A stretch of DNA of 64,000 nucleotides from Actinoplanes philippinensis (GCF_900113015.1 NZ_FONV01000013.1:124001-188000); one strand, 5' to 3'; positions 32,720 to 40,939 are shown, counted from the first letter of the stretch. Notes: a model not told the origin generated them from the letters alone. Translations and numbers: made by a program.

Positions 32720-33178
32720 ATGGACCTCGCCGGGCAGCTGCTCCGCCTGCTCGACAACCGCCTGCTCGACCCGCTGGAGATCCTCCTGCAGGACGCCGGG
32801 CCGCCCGACGCGATACGTACCCTGCTGCGCCGCCGTGTCGCCGAGTGGGCCGAGACGCTCCAGCACGGCGACGACACCGCCGCGGTCCAGGTGATCGCCC
32901 GGCTGATGGGCACGCTCTATCCCGGCGACGAAGGCTTCCAACCACCGGCCGACTGGTGGCGCACCCCGCTCGGGCAGATCGTGGTCCGGCGGGTCGGTCA
33001 TCCGTACGCGGCCTCGGTGTCCCTGTCCACCGCCGGCGCGATGCTCGGCATCAGCCGGCAGGGCGTGCACGATCTCGTTCGCCGCGGCCGCCTGCCCCGC
33101 CATCCGGACGGTGGCGTGCCCGTCGCCGCCATCCGCGACCGGCTCCGCACCAACCCGCCCATCGAGGAGTCCTCATGA
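32720..33178 (+). CDS. Helix-turn-helix DNA-binding protein
   Basis: This 152-residue protein has a helical N-terminal half and a C-terminal helix-turn-helix of the MerR/excisionase type: SLSTAGAMLGISRQGVHDLVRRGRLPRH. A short wing-like end follows with AAIRDRL. It is probably a transcription factor, perhaps acting on the inverted repeat just upstream. Its stop overlaps the ATG of the hydrolase gene, so the two form an operon. Confidence 0.8.
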   Translation: MDLAGQLLRLLDNRLLDPLEILLQDAGPPDAIRTLLRRRVAEWAETLQHGDDTAAVQVIARLMGTLYPGDEGFQPPADWWRTPLGQIVVRRVGHPYAASVSLSTAGAMLGISRQGVHDLVRRGRLPRHPDGGVPVAAIRDRLRTNPPIEESS

Positions 33179-34077
33179 TCAACGACCGTCTTATCGACGC
33201 CGGCAGTGTGCAGCTCGCCGTCCGCGACTTCGGTGGCGACGACCCACCGCTGCTGCTGGTGCACGGCGCCGGCGCCAACCTGGCCCACATGACCACCCTG
33301 GCCCGGGCGCTGCGCCCGCACCATCGGGTCGTCACCCTGGACCTGCGCGGCCACGGCCGCTCCGCCGACGGCGACTGGAGCTGGGACGCCGCCCTCGGCG
33401 ACCTCGCGGCCGTCTGCGTCCAGCTCGAGCTGGAGCGGCCCGCCGTCGTCGGCCACTCGCTCGGCGGCATGCTCGCCGCGCTCTGGGGCCAGCGGCACCC
33501 CGAGTCCCCCGGCATCGTCAGCCTCGACGGCAACCCGCCGCCCACCCGACCCGAGCACCTGCCCGGCCTCGACCCGGAGAAGGCCGCCGCCGAGCTGGCC
33601 CGGCTGCACGAGGTCTTCGACGCCGTCGAGGCGGCCGCCGGCCAGGTGATCCCCGCCGACCAGCTGCCCGACCTGGTCGAGCGGCAGCAGATGGCGGCCC
33701 GTGACATGGGCGCCAACGAGAAGGTGTGGGTCGAGGGCTTCCGGCGCAACCTCGTCCACCTCGGCGGCGAGACGTCGATCCGCCCGTCGGCCGCGCTCAC
33801 CAGCCGGCTGAGGGTCGCCATGAACGAGCTGGACCTGACGCCGGTCTACGCGGCCACCACCTGCCCCGAGCTCGTCGTCCTGCCCACCCGCAACCTGCCC
33901 CAGCAGGAGCCGTTCGCCGAGCTGTACGCCGCACACCGCCGGTTCCTCGTCGAGCAGGCCCAGTCGATCCCGCAGCTGCGTCACCTCTCGCTGGCCGACG
34001 CGTCCCACGCCATGGTGATCGAGCAGCCCACCCTGCTGGCGAAAGTGATCACCGACTTCCTCCTCGAGCATCGCTAG
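33175..34077 (+). CDS. Alpha/beta hydrolase
   Basis: This 300-residue hydrolase has the oxyanion-hole region LLLVHGAGANLAHM, the nucleophile elbow VVGHSLGGML (Ser95) and the catalytic His278 in LADASHAMVIEQP. The cap region is rich in Glu and Ala. The substrate cannot be read from sequence; esters, lactones or epoxide-like compounds are all possible. ATG 33175 overlaps the stop of the HTH gene (ATGA), so the regulator probably controls it. Confidence 0.88.
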   Translation: MINDRLIDAGSVQLAVRDFGGDDPPLLLVHGAGANLAHMTTLARALRPHHRVVTLDLRGHGRSADGDWSWDAALGDLAAVCVQLELERPAVVGHSLGGMLAALWGQRHPESPGIVSLDGNPPPTRPEHLPGLDPEKAAAELARLHEVFDAVEAAAGQVIPADQLPDLVERQQMAARDMGANEKVWVEGFRRNLVHLGGETSIRPSAALTSRLRVAMNELDLTPVYAATTCPELVVLPTRNLPQQEPFAELYAAHRRFLVEQAQSIPQLRHLSLADASHAMVIEQPTLLAKVITDFLLEHR

Positions 34078-34158
34078 GGGGTCATTTCCCGCGCGGACCG
34101 GTCACATCCGACAATGTGCGTCAACGGGGGTCGGAACGCGGTCGGGGAGGAGAGCAGG

Positions 34159-34707
34159 ATGGCCAGCCCGGAGGATCTGCAGGCGGAGGCGCGCTCGGTG
34201 CTCGCGCTGCTGGAGCCGCTGGGACCGGTGACGCCCACCGGCAGCTTCGTGTCCGGGCTGATGGTGTGGCGGGACCTGGACGTGATGCTCACCGGCGGTC
34301 CGGAGTTCGGCCCGGCAGATGTGGTCACGCTGCTGGGCCGGGCCGTGACGATCCCGGGGTTGACCGGTTTCGATTACCGCGACGAGCGTGGTGACCGGTC
34401 GCCGACCGGGAAGCCGCGGGACGAGCGGCACCATGTCGTGCTCACCGTCGGCGAGTGGCGTGTCGATCTGTCGATCTGGCTGCACGACGACCACGCCGAC
34501 GTCAGCCGGTGGCACCGGGAGCTCGCCGAACGCCTGACCGACGAGGAGCGGCAGGCGATCCTCGCCATCAAGAGCGTCTGGCACCAGCGTCCGGAGTACC
34601 CGGACGAGGTCGGGGGCTTCGACATCTGCACCGCTGTCCTGGAGCACGGGGTGCGGACCGCCGTCGAGTTCGGCGTCTGGTTGCGAACCGGGCGCAACTC
34701 CCGCTGA
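34159..34707 (+). CDS. Nucleotidyltransferase-like protein of unknown role
   Basis: This 182-residue protein shows a pattern like the nucleotidyltransferase fold: TGSFVSGLMVWRDLDVML (Gly-Ser, then Asp-X-Asp) followed by a later acidic strand, EWRVDLSIWL. The three acidic positions could hold metal for transferring a nucleotide to a protein or small molecule. I do not recognise the family with certainty. ATG 34159 (MASPEDLQAE) follows GGGGAGGAG. Standing alone between a hydrolase and an esterase, it could be an orphan antitoxin-like or modifying enzyme. Confidence 0.65.
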   Translation: MASPEDLQAEARSVLALLEPLGPVTPTGSFVSGLMVWRDLDVMLTGGPEFGPADVVTLLGRAVTIPGLTGFDYRDERGDRSPTGKPRDERHHVVLTVGEWRVDLSIWLHDDHADVSRWHRELAERLTDEERQAILAIKSVWHQRPEYPDEVGGFDICTAVLEHGVRTAVEFGVWLRTGRNSR

Positions 34708-34776
34708 CCGGGTCAGCCGCCCATCCGGGGCCGCCGATAGCCAGGAGATGGCATCGGCACTCCAGGATGGGCAGAG

Positions 34777-35742
34777 ATGACGCGTTCGCGGTTCGGCATG
34801 TTCGCCTCTTCGTTGGCGGGGCTCCTGTTCTGCACCGGTCTGGCAACGCCGGCCGCGGCGTCGCCCCTCGACAGGCCGCTGCGGATCATGCCGCTCGGCG
34901 ACAGCATCACCGTCGGGGTCGGCTCGCCCGGGAAGAACGGGTGGCGCGCCGACCTGCAACGACGGCTGCATGACGCGGGGGTGTCCGCCGACTTCGTCGG
35001 ATCCGAGAGCGATGGCACGAGCGGCGACCTCGACCACGAGGGCCACGGCGGGTGGACGATCGAGCAGATCGCCGGAATCGTCGACCAGAGCCTGTCCTCG
35101 TTCCGGCCGGACGTGGTCCTGCTGCACGCCGGCACCAACAACATCACCCGGTCCGACGACCCGGTGGCCGCCGCGGGCAAGCTGTCCGGCCTGATCGACC
35201 GGGTCCGGGCCGGCGCGCCACAGGCGGAGATCTACGTCGCGAAGATCATCGGTACGGCCGTCGCCTCGGAGGCGCCCGCCAACCGCGCGTACAACGCCCT
35301 GATCCCCGCGGTGGTCCAGCAGAAGGGCCCGCGAGTGCACCTGGTGGACCAGTCCACCGTGGCCGGGCTCGACATCTACGACGCGCACCACCCCAACGAG
35401 TTCGGCTACCGCAAGATGGCCTACACCTGGTACGAGGCGATGCGCGGCACTCTGCACCCGGAGTGGCCGGGCACCGGGAACCCGTTCAAGGCCCGTCAGG
35501 CGTACCTGTGTCACGCCTCCAGCCGGACCGAGCGGGAATGCCGGACCTGGCACCTGCGCCGGGTCATCGTGTCCGCCGAGGACGGCCGGACGGCGGACCG
35601 CTGGCAGACCGTGCGGACGGTGACCGAGCGGGTCCGGGTTCGCGAGCCGGGGCACTACCGGCGGCACCGGCACGGCAAGACCTGGGTGCCGGCCCGCTAC
35701 GTCGTGAAGAACCGCAAGGTCATGCGGTGGGTCAGCAACTGA
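34777..35742 (+). CDS. Secreted SGNH/GDSL-family esterase
   Basis: This 321-residue exported hydrolase has a signal peptide (cleavage near LATPAAAS). The SGNH blocks are MPLGDSITVG (Ser), a Gly in the GHGGWT region, LLHAGTNNI (Asn) and DAHHPNEFGY (Asp and His). Residues about 230-321 form a basic extra tail rich in Arg and His (VRVREPGHYRRHRHGKTWV) that may bind the cell wall or a polymer. The likely substrate is an acetylated polysaccharide or ester. ATG 34777 has AGGA upstream. A strong terminator follows, shared with nrdJ. Confidence 0.88.
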   Translation: MTRSRFGMFASSLAGLLFCTGLATPAAASPLDRPLRIMPLGDSITVGVGSPGKNGWRADLQRRLHDAGVSADFVGSESDGTSGDLDHEGHGGWTIEQIAGIVDQSLSSFRPDVVLLHAGTNNITRSDDPVAAAGKLSGLIDRVRAGAPQAEIYVAKIIGTAVASEAPANRAYNALIPAVVQQKGPRVHLVDQSTVAGLDIYDAHHPNEFGYRKMAYTWYEAMRGTLHPEWPGTGNPFKARQAYLCHASSRTERECRTWHLRRVIVSAEDGRTADRWQTVRTVTERVRVREPGHYRRHRHGKTWVPARYVVKNRKVMRWVSN

Positions 35743-35848
35743 GCAGCACCACGTCGATCAGCAGTGGCAGCGGGGCCGGGGCGGCGAACAGGCCGCCCCG
35801 GCCCTCGTCGTTCCTGGACCACCCGAACGCCGCCACCCGGACAATAAG

Positions 35849-35882
35849 AAGTCCCCCGGACCGTGACAGGTCCGGGGGACTT
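35849..35882. terminator. Bidirectional terminator between the esterase gene and nrdJ
   Basis: AAGTCCCCCGGACC and GGTCCGGGGGACTT form a perfect 14-base stem around GTGACA. A short T-run lies beyond it on the plus strand and an A/T-rich stretch on the other side. It serves both convergent genes. Confidence 0.85.
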
Positions 35883-35899
35883 TCTCAGTGCTTCAGGAC

Positions 35900-38800
35900 T
35901 CAGCTGCAGCCCGACGTGGAGCCGCAGCCCTCACAGACGTAGCAGCTGCCGGCCCGGCGCATCTTGGTGCCGCAGGTGAAGCAGAGCGGTGCGTCGGCGG
36001 CGTGGCCGGTCACGATCTCCAGCAGCTCGGTGGAGGAGCCCGCCGTCACCGGGGCCTCCTTCTCCGGGGCGGTCGAGGCCTTCACCTCGGCCACGGTGAC
36101 CTTGGAGGTCGCCGGAGCCGGCGAGACCGGCGCGGAGGCGGCCAGGTTGGCCAGCTCCTCGGCCGCCTCGGCAGCCGCCGCCTCGGCAGCGGCCTGCGCG
36201 GTCCGCTCCTTGTTGGTGAAGATGCCCAGCTCGGCCCGCGTCTCGTACGGCAGGAAGTCCAGCGCCAGGCGACGGAAGATGTAGTCCATCACCGAGGTCG
36301 CCATGCGCACGTCCGGGTCGTCGGTCATACCGGCCGGCTCGAAGCGCATGTTGGTGAACTTGCTGACGAACGTCTCGAGCGGCACACCGTACTGAAGCCC
36401 TATCGAGATCGCCACCGAGAAGGCGTCCATGACGCCGGCCAGGGTGGAGCCCTGCTTCGACATCTTGAGGAAGACCTCGCCGAGACCGTCGTCCGGGTAG
36501 GACGAGGCGGTCAGGTAGCCCTTCGCGCCGGCCACCGAGAACGACACCGTCTCCGACGTCCGCTTCTTCGGCAGGCGCTTGCGGATCGGGCGGTACTCGA
36601 TCACCTTCTCGATGATCTTCTCGACCTCGGCCGCCGGAAGGACCGGGGCCTCGACCTCGGTGGTCTTCTTCTTGGCTGCCGACAGCGGCTGGCCGACCTT
36701 GCAGTTGTCCCGGTAGATCGCCAGCGCCTTGAGGCCCAGCTTCCAGCCCTGGTAGTGGATCTCCTCGATCTCCTCGACGGTCGCCGTCTCCGGCATGTTG
36801 ACCGTCTTCGAGATCGCGCCGGAGATGAACGGCTGCACCGCGGCCATCATCTTGACGTGGCCGATCGGGGAGATCACCCGCTCGCCCATGGCGCAGTCGA
36901 AGATCGCGTAGTGCTCCGGCTTGAGACCGGGCGCGTCGACGACGTTGCCGTGCTCGGCGATGTGCTCGACGATCGCCTCGACCTGCTCCTCCGGGTAGCC
37001 GATGCTGCGCAGCGCCCGCGGAACCGTCTGGTTGACGATCTGCATCGAGCCGCCGCCGACCAGCTTCTTGAACTTGACCAGGGCCAGGTCGGGCTCGATG
37101 CCGGTGGTGTCGCAGTCCATCATCAGGCCGATGGTGCCGGTCGGCGCGAGCACCGACGCCTGCGCGTTGCGCCAGCCGTTCTTCGCGCCCAGCTTGTTGC
37201 CGGACTGCCACTGACGGGTCGCCTCGCGGAGGATCTCGGTGGCGACCGGGCCCAGCGGGCGGACCTCGTCGTTGGCGGCGGCGTGCTTGCGCATGACGCG
37301 CTGGTGCGCCTCGGCGTTACGGGCGTAGCCGTCGTACGCGCCGACGACACCGGCCAGCTCGGCCGAGCGCCGGTACGCCGTACCGGTCATGAGCGAGGTG
37401 ATCGCCGCGGCGACGCTACGGCCACCCTCGGAGTCGTAGGGCAGACCGGACGCCATGAGCAGCGCGCCGATGTTCGCGTAGCCGATGCCGAGCTGCCGGT
37501 ACGCCCGGGTGGTGACCCCGATCCGCTCGGTCGGGAAGTCGGCGAAGCAGATCGAGATGTCCATCGCGGTGATGATGAACTCGACGCTCTTGACGAACTT
37601 CTCCACCTCGAAGCCGCCGTCGGCCTTGAGGAACTTCATCAGGTTGAGCGAGGCCAGGTTGCAGGACGAGTCGTCCAGCGACATGTACTCCGAGCACGGG
37701 TTGGACGCGGTGATCCGGCCGGTCTCGGGGTTGGTGTGCCAGTCGTTGATCGTGTCGTCGTACTGCAGGCCGGGGTCGGCGCACTCCCAGGCGGCCTGGG
37801 CGATGCCACGGAACAGCTTCCGGGCGTCGATGGTCTCGATGACCTCGCCGTCGAGACGGCCGCGGAGACCGAACTCGGTGCCCTCCTCGTACGCCCGCAT
37901 GAACTCGTCGCTGACCCGCACCGAGTTGTTCGCGTTCTGGTACTGCACGGAGACGATGTCGGCGCCACCGAGGTCCATGTCGAACCCGGCGTCGCGCAGC
38001 GCGCGGATCTTGTCCTCCTCGCGCGCCTTGGTCGCGACGAACTCCTCGATGTCGGGGTGGTCGACGTCGAGGATGACCATCTTCGCCGCGCGCCGGGTGG
38101 CGCCGCCGGACTTGATGGTGCCCGCGCTGGCGTCCGCGCCGCGCATGAAGCTGACCGGGCCGCTCGCCGTCCCCCCAGACGACAGCAGCTCCTTGGACGA
38201 CCGGATCCGGGACAGGTTGACGCCCGAGCCGGAGCCGCCCTTGAAGATCAGCCCCTCTTCCTTGTACCAGTCGAGGATCGAATCCATCGAGTCGTCGACC
38301 GAGAGGATGAAGCAGGCGCTGACCTGCTGCGGCGACTTGGTGCCGACGTTGAACCAGACCGGCGAGTTGAAGCTGAACACCTGGTGCAGCAGCATCCAGG
38401 TCAGCTCGTGGTCGAACAGCTCGGCGTCGGCCGGCGTGGCGAAGTAGCCGTGCTCCTCGCCCGCCTTGCGGTACGTCTGGACGACGCGGTCGATGAGCTG
38501 CTTGAGCGACCACTCCCGCTCAGGGGTGCCCACCGCGCCACGGAAGTACTTGGTCGTGACGATGTTGGCCGCGTTCACGCTCCAGAACGCGGGGAACTCG
38601 ACGCCACGCTGCTCGAAGTTGATCGAGCCGTCCCGCCAGTTCGTCATGACGACGTCGCGGCGTTCCCACTCGACCTCGTCGTACGGGTGAACGCCCTCGC
38701 TCGTCCAGACCCGCTCCACTCGCAGCCCCCCGGCCGCCGCGCCGCCGCCGCCGTTCGCCCGGCTGCGCTGACGACCTGCAGTGATGCCGTCTCCGGCCAT
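35900..38800 (-). CDS. nrdJ: Adenosylcobalamin-dependent class II ribonucleotide reductase
   Basis: This 966-residue enzyme reduces ribonucleotides to deoxyribonucleotides using vitamin B12. Active-site features are SACFILSVDDSMDS, GSGSGVNLSRIR, the radical Cys and Glu in NPCSEYMSLDDSSCNL, and APTGTIGLMMDCDTTG near the substrate site. The C-terminus ends in a zinc-type cluster (FTCGTKMRRAGSCYVCEGCGSTSGCS begins about residue 940), which carries the reducing Cys pair. ATG 38800 follows GAGGGGGAG. It lies 82 bases after nrdR on the same strand and is expected to be repressed by NrdR. Confidence 0.97.
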   Translation of the reverse strand: MAGDGITAGRQRSRANGGGGAAAGGLRVERVWTSEGVHPYDEVEWERRDVVMTNWRDGSINFEQRGVEFPAFWSVNAANIVTTKYFRGAVGTPEREWSLKQLIDRVVQTYRKAGEEHGYFATPADAELFDHELTWMLLHQVFSFNSPVWFNVGTKSPQQVSACFILSVDDSMDSILDWYKEEGLIFKGGSGSGVNLSRIRSSKELLSSGGTASGPVSFMRGADASAGTIKSGGATRRAAKMVILDVDHPDIEEFVATKAREEDKIRALRDAGFDMDLGGADIVSVQYQNANNSVRVSDEFMRAYEEGTEFGLRGRLDGEVIETIDARKLFRGIAQAAWECADPGLQYDDTINDWHTNPETGRITASNPCSEYMSLDDSSCNLASLNLMKFLKADGGFEVEKFVKSVEFIITAMDISICFADFPTERIGVTTRAYRQLGIGYANIGALLMASGLPYDSEGGRSVAAAITSLMTGTAYRRSAELAGVVGAYDGYARNAEAHQRVMRKHAAANDEVRPLGPVATEILREATRQWQSGNKLGAKNGWRNAQASVLAPTGTIGLMMDCDTTGIEPDLALVKFKKLVGGGSMQIVNQTVPRALRSIGYPEEQVEAIVEHIAEHGNVVDAPGLKPEHYAIFDCAMGERVISPIGHVKMMAAVQPFISGAISKTVNMPETATVEEIEEIHYQGWKLGLKALAIYRDNCKVGQPLSAAKKKTTEVEAPVLPAAEVEKIIEKVIEYRPIRKRLPKKRTSETVSFSVAGAKGYLTASSYPDDGLGEVFLKMSKQGSTLAGVMDAFSVAISIGLQYGVPLETFVSKFTNMRFEPAGMTDDPDVRMATSVMDYIFRRLALDFLPYETRAELGIFTNKERTAQAAAEAAAAEAAEELANLAASAPVSPAPATSKVTVAEVKASTAPEKEAPVTAGSSTELLEIVTGHAADAPLCFTCGTKMRRAGSCYVCEGCGSTSGCS

Positions 38801-38882
38801 ATGGATGTGCTCCCCCTCGTTGGTACCGCTACAAATGAGTCGGTAAGAAGTGCCTCGGGCTGAGGCCGGCCGAACTGACGCC

Positions 38883-39401
38883 TCAGCCGTTCAGCTTGGG
38901 TGCGCGTCCCCCGGACCGCGGCGCGACAGGGTGTCGCGTCCCGGGTTCCCGGTCGGGGCCGGCTTCGCGCAGCGCGGCGATCTCCTTCTCGAATTCGTCG
39001 AGAGAGTCGAACGACTTGTACACGCTGGCGAACCGGAGGTAAGCCACCTGGTCGAGCTCACGCAACGGCGTGAGGATCGCCAGTCCCACGTCGTGGCTGG
39101 GGATCTCGGCGGCGCCGCGGGCCCGGACGGCTTCCTCCACGCGCTGCGCGAGCTTCGCGATGGAGTCCTCGTCGACGGGCCGGCCCTGACAGGCCTTGCG
39201 CACGCCACTCATGATCTTTGTCCGGCTGAAGGGCTCGGTGACGCCACTGCGCTTGACCACCGCGAGCACGGCCTCCTCGACGGTGGTGAACCGCTTGCCG
39301 CACTCGGGGCACGATCGGCGGCGACGGATCAGCTGACCGTCGTCGGCCTCACGCGAGTCGACCACGCGCGAATCGGCGTGACGACAGTACGGGCAGCGCA
39401 C
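38883..39401 (-). CDS. nrdR: Transcriptional repressor NrdR
   Basis: This 172-residue ATP-cone regulator senses ATP/dATP and represses ribonucleotide reductase genes. The zinc ribbon is CPYC at residues 3-6 and CPECGKRF further on. The ATP cone follows (VVKRSGVTEPFSRTKIMSGVRKACQGRP). GTG 39401 gives VRCPYCRHAD, the usual NrdR start, and follows GGAGGGA. The C-terminal 20 residues are an Arg/Pro-rich tail. Its promoter carries an NrdR box at the expected transcript start. Confidence 0.96.
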   Translation of the reverse strand: MRCPYCRHADSRVVDSREADDGQLIRRRRSCPECGKRFTTVEEAVLAVVKRSGVTEPFSRTKIMSGVRKACQGRPVDEDSIAKLAQRVEEAVRARGAAEIPSHDVGLAILTPLRELDQVAYLRFASVYKSFDSLDEFEKEIAALREAGPDREPGTRHPVAPRSGGRAPKLNG

Positions 39402-39485
39402 CGCGATCTCCCTCCGGATCCATCGCCCCGGGGCTCCGGGCATGACGAAACGCAGCTCAACCAACGCCGAAACAATCGGTTGCGC

Positions 39486-39536
39486 TGTGGACGACATGTG
39501 GATAACCGGTGAGAAGGAAACCCAACCTGTGGACGA
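39486..39536 (-). promoter_or_regulatory. Cluster of three DnaA-box-like sites in the nrdR leader
   Basis: Read on the minus strand, 39497-39505 is TTATCCACA, an exact DnaA box, while 39486-39494 and 39528-39536 are both TCGTCCACA, one base from the actinobacterial TTGTCCACA. All three have the same orientation within 51 bases. They lie in the untranslated leader between the predicted nrdR transcript start (about 39563) and GTG 39401. No dnaA, dnaN or AT-rich unwinding stretch is near, so this is a regulatory site candidate rather than an origin. Confidence 0.5.
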
Positions 39537-39537
39537 C

Positions 39538-39567
39538 TTACATCCGTGTAACCACTAGATGTTGGGG
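39538..39567 (-). promoter_or_regulatory. NrdR box with adjacent palindrome
   Basis: CCACTAGATGTTGGGG at 39552-39567 fits the 16-base NrdR box pattern (ACACWATATNTWGTGT-like) at most positions. It starts 4 bases below the predicted -10 and covers the transcript start, so bound NrdR would block transcription. The abutting TTACA-TCCG-TGTAA at 39538-39551 is a perfect small palindrome. A second full NrdR box at the usual three-turn spacing is not clear. Confidence 0.6.
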
Positions 39568-39570
39568 TAG

Positions 39571-39599
39571 ACGCTAGGCCCCGGCGGACGCCGATGCAA
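39571..39599 (-). promoter_or_regulatory. Predicted promoter of nrdR-nrdJ
   Basis: On the minus strand TTGCAT (39599-39594) and TAGCGT (39576-39571) are separated by 17 bases, matching -35 and -10 elements of the principal sigma factor. The transcript would begin near 39563, inside the NrdR box. In the rest of 39402-39765 I see no gene. Confidence 0.6.
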
Positions 39600-39765
39600 G
39601 TTCAGCAGCGTGCCGCCGCGCCGTATTTTCCGCCTCACCACCTGGGGTGATGACACCATCACGCGCAGCGGCCGGATCGAGCGATACGACGCGCCGGAGA
39701 ATCGGGCACCACACCCGACGGAGATCAAACCGGGCGGCCGCGCCGGCCCGGGAGGCCGCAGCGCG

Positions 39766-39903
39766 TCAGCTTGGCGAAGCCGTGGTGAGGAGGACGACAT
39801 AGGCCAGCCCGACGGCGGCGAAGAACAGGCTCAGCAGCACCACCCGGCCACGGCGGGTGAGGCGCAGCGGCGGCTCGGCGTGGCGCGCACCACTGACCGT
39901 CAT
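39766..39903 (-). CDS. 45-residue membrane protein beside lexA, SOS-cell-division-inhibitor-like
   Basis: This 45-residue protein has a basic cytoplasmic head (ARHAEPPLRLTRRGR) and one membrane helix (VVLLSLFFAAVGLAYVVLL), ending TTASPS. It occupies the place of tuberculosis Rv2719c (ChiZ) and corynebacterial DivS, SOS-induced single-pass proteins that delay division and usually carry an external LysM domain. Here the chain stops right after the helix; the LysM part is missing. The ATG lies 14 bases below the best LexA-box-like site. A role as a minimal SOS division inhibitor is inference. Confidence 0.65.
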   Translation of the reverse strand: MTVSGARHAEPPLRLTRRGRVVLLSLFFAAVGLAYVVLLTTASPS

Positions 39904-39916
39904 GACTTGACCCCTT

Positions 39917-39972
39917 TCGGACACCCGTTCGATAGAACGCCCGTACGAGGGTCTATCAGAACAGGGGTACGG
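39917..39972. promoter_or_regulatory. Three LexA-box-like sites between the small membrane gene and lexA
   Basis: Compared with TCGAAC-N4-GTTCGA, site 1 (39917-39932, TCGGACACCCGTTCGA) matches 11 of 12 fixed bases. Site 2 (39933-39948, TAGAACGCCCGTACGA) abuts it and matches 10 of 12. Site 3 (39957-39972) matches about 8 of 12. They sit 14-70 bases above the small membrane gene and about 180-240 bases above lexA, so graded LexA repression of both is plausible. Confidence 0.6.
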
Positions 39973-40154
39973 AAGTCGAGTGCTTCTACAGCGACACGCC
40001 GGAGAAATCTCGTACAGATGTTTGAATATGTCGTACCTGCACACTAGGTTTTCCGACAAGAAGGGGTCAGCCGGACGCACGCCATCCCCACGGCGGCGCC
40101 CGGCTCCGCGACGCACCACGTGCCGCGAGGCACTTGGCCGACAGGGAGGGCGAC

Positions 40155-40931
40155 GTGTCGACCGAAGACCGCACCAGCCGACAGCAGCAGACCAGGAAGC
40201 CCGAGACGGTCCGGCGCCGCACCACGCCGAGCCGGTCCCGCGGTTCCGACGCGCCACAGCTACGCGCGGTCACACCGATCGGTCACGTCCCGGAAGTGGT
40301 CGCCAGCGACCTGACCGCGCGCCAGCGGCGCATCCTCGAGTTCATCCGTGACTGGGTGGAGAAATACGGTTATCCGCCCAGCGTCCGGGAGATCGGCGAG
40401 GCGGTCGGCCTGGTCTCCCCCTCCAGCGTGGCCTACCAGCTGAAGGCGCTGGAGACCAAGGGCTACCTGCGCCGCGATCCGAACCGGCCACGCGCCGTCG
40501 ACGTCCGCGCCCCCGGCGAGCTGGTCGACGACGAGGCGCTGCGCGCGGCCCGCCCGCAGCCCGCCTACGTGCCTCTGGTCGGCCGCATCGCCGCCGGCGG
40601 CCCGATCCTCGCCGAGCAGTCCGTGGAGGAGTTCTTCCCGCTGCCCCGCGAGCTGGTCGGCGAGGGCGACGTCTTCATGCTCGAGGTCAAGGGCGACTCG
40701 ATGATCGACGCCGCGATCTGCAACGGCGACTGGGTGGTCGTGCGCCAGCAGCCCAACGCCGAGGCCGGTGACATCGTCGCCGCGATGATCGACGGCGAGG
40801 CCACGGTCAAGAGCTACCGCCAGCGCGACGGGCACGTCTGGCTGATGCCGGCCAACCCGGCCTTCGATCCGATCCCCGGCGACGACGCCACCATCATGGG
40901 CCGCGTGGTGGCGGTCCTCCGCCGCGTCTGA
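40155..40931 (+). CDS. lexA: SOS repressor LexA
   Basis: This 258-residue repressor has a disordered basic head (residues 1-50), a winged-helix DNA-binding domain (TARQRRILEFIRDW, YPPSVREIGEAVGLVSPSSVAYQLKALETKGYL), and a self-cleaving domain. The cleavage site is Ala147-Gly148 in GRIAAGGP. The catalytic pair is Ser182 in GDSMIDAA and Lys219 in ATVKSY. RecA-ssDNA triggers cleavage and SOS induction. GTG 40155 follows GGGAGGG; upstream in-frame codons lack such a site. A strong terminator follows directly. Confidence 0.96.
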   Translation: MSTEDRTSRQQQTRKPETVRRRTTPSRSRGSDAPQLRAVTPIGHVPEVVASDLTARQRRILEFIRDWVEKYGYPPSVREIGEAVGLVSPSSVAYQLKALETKGYLRRDPNRPRAVDVRAPGELVDDEALRAARPQPAYVPLVGRIAAGGPILAEQSVEEFFPLPRELVGEGDVFMLEVKGDSMIDAAICNGDWVVVRQQPNAEAGDIVAAMIDGEATVKSYRQRDGHVWLMPANPAFDPIPGDDATIMGRVVAVLRRV

Positions 40932-40939
40932 CCCACCGC

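Noticed and set aside
32584..34077. Upstream extension of the alpha/beta hydrolase to base 32584
   Set aside because: The extra 197 codons are an out-of-frame shadow of the HTH gene. The hydrolase fold starts at ATG 33175.
35888..38863. A 991-codon open frame opposite nrdJ
   Set aside because: Shadow of nrdJ caused by high third-position GC; no ribosome site or family feature.
39486..39536. Replication origin
   Set aside because: Only three DnaA-box-like sites, no AT-rich unwinding stretch, and no dnaA, dnaN, gyrB or rpmH nearby.
39555..39800. An 81-codon frame continuing past the 45-residue membrane protein, possibly a frameshifted LysM domain
   Set aside because: It contains the nrdR promoter and NrdR box and shows no LysM pattern, so a simple frameshift explanation is not supported.
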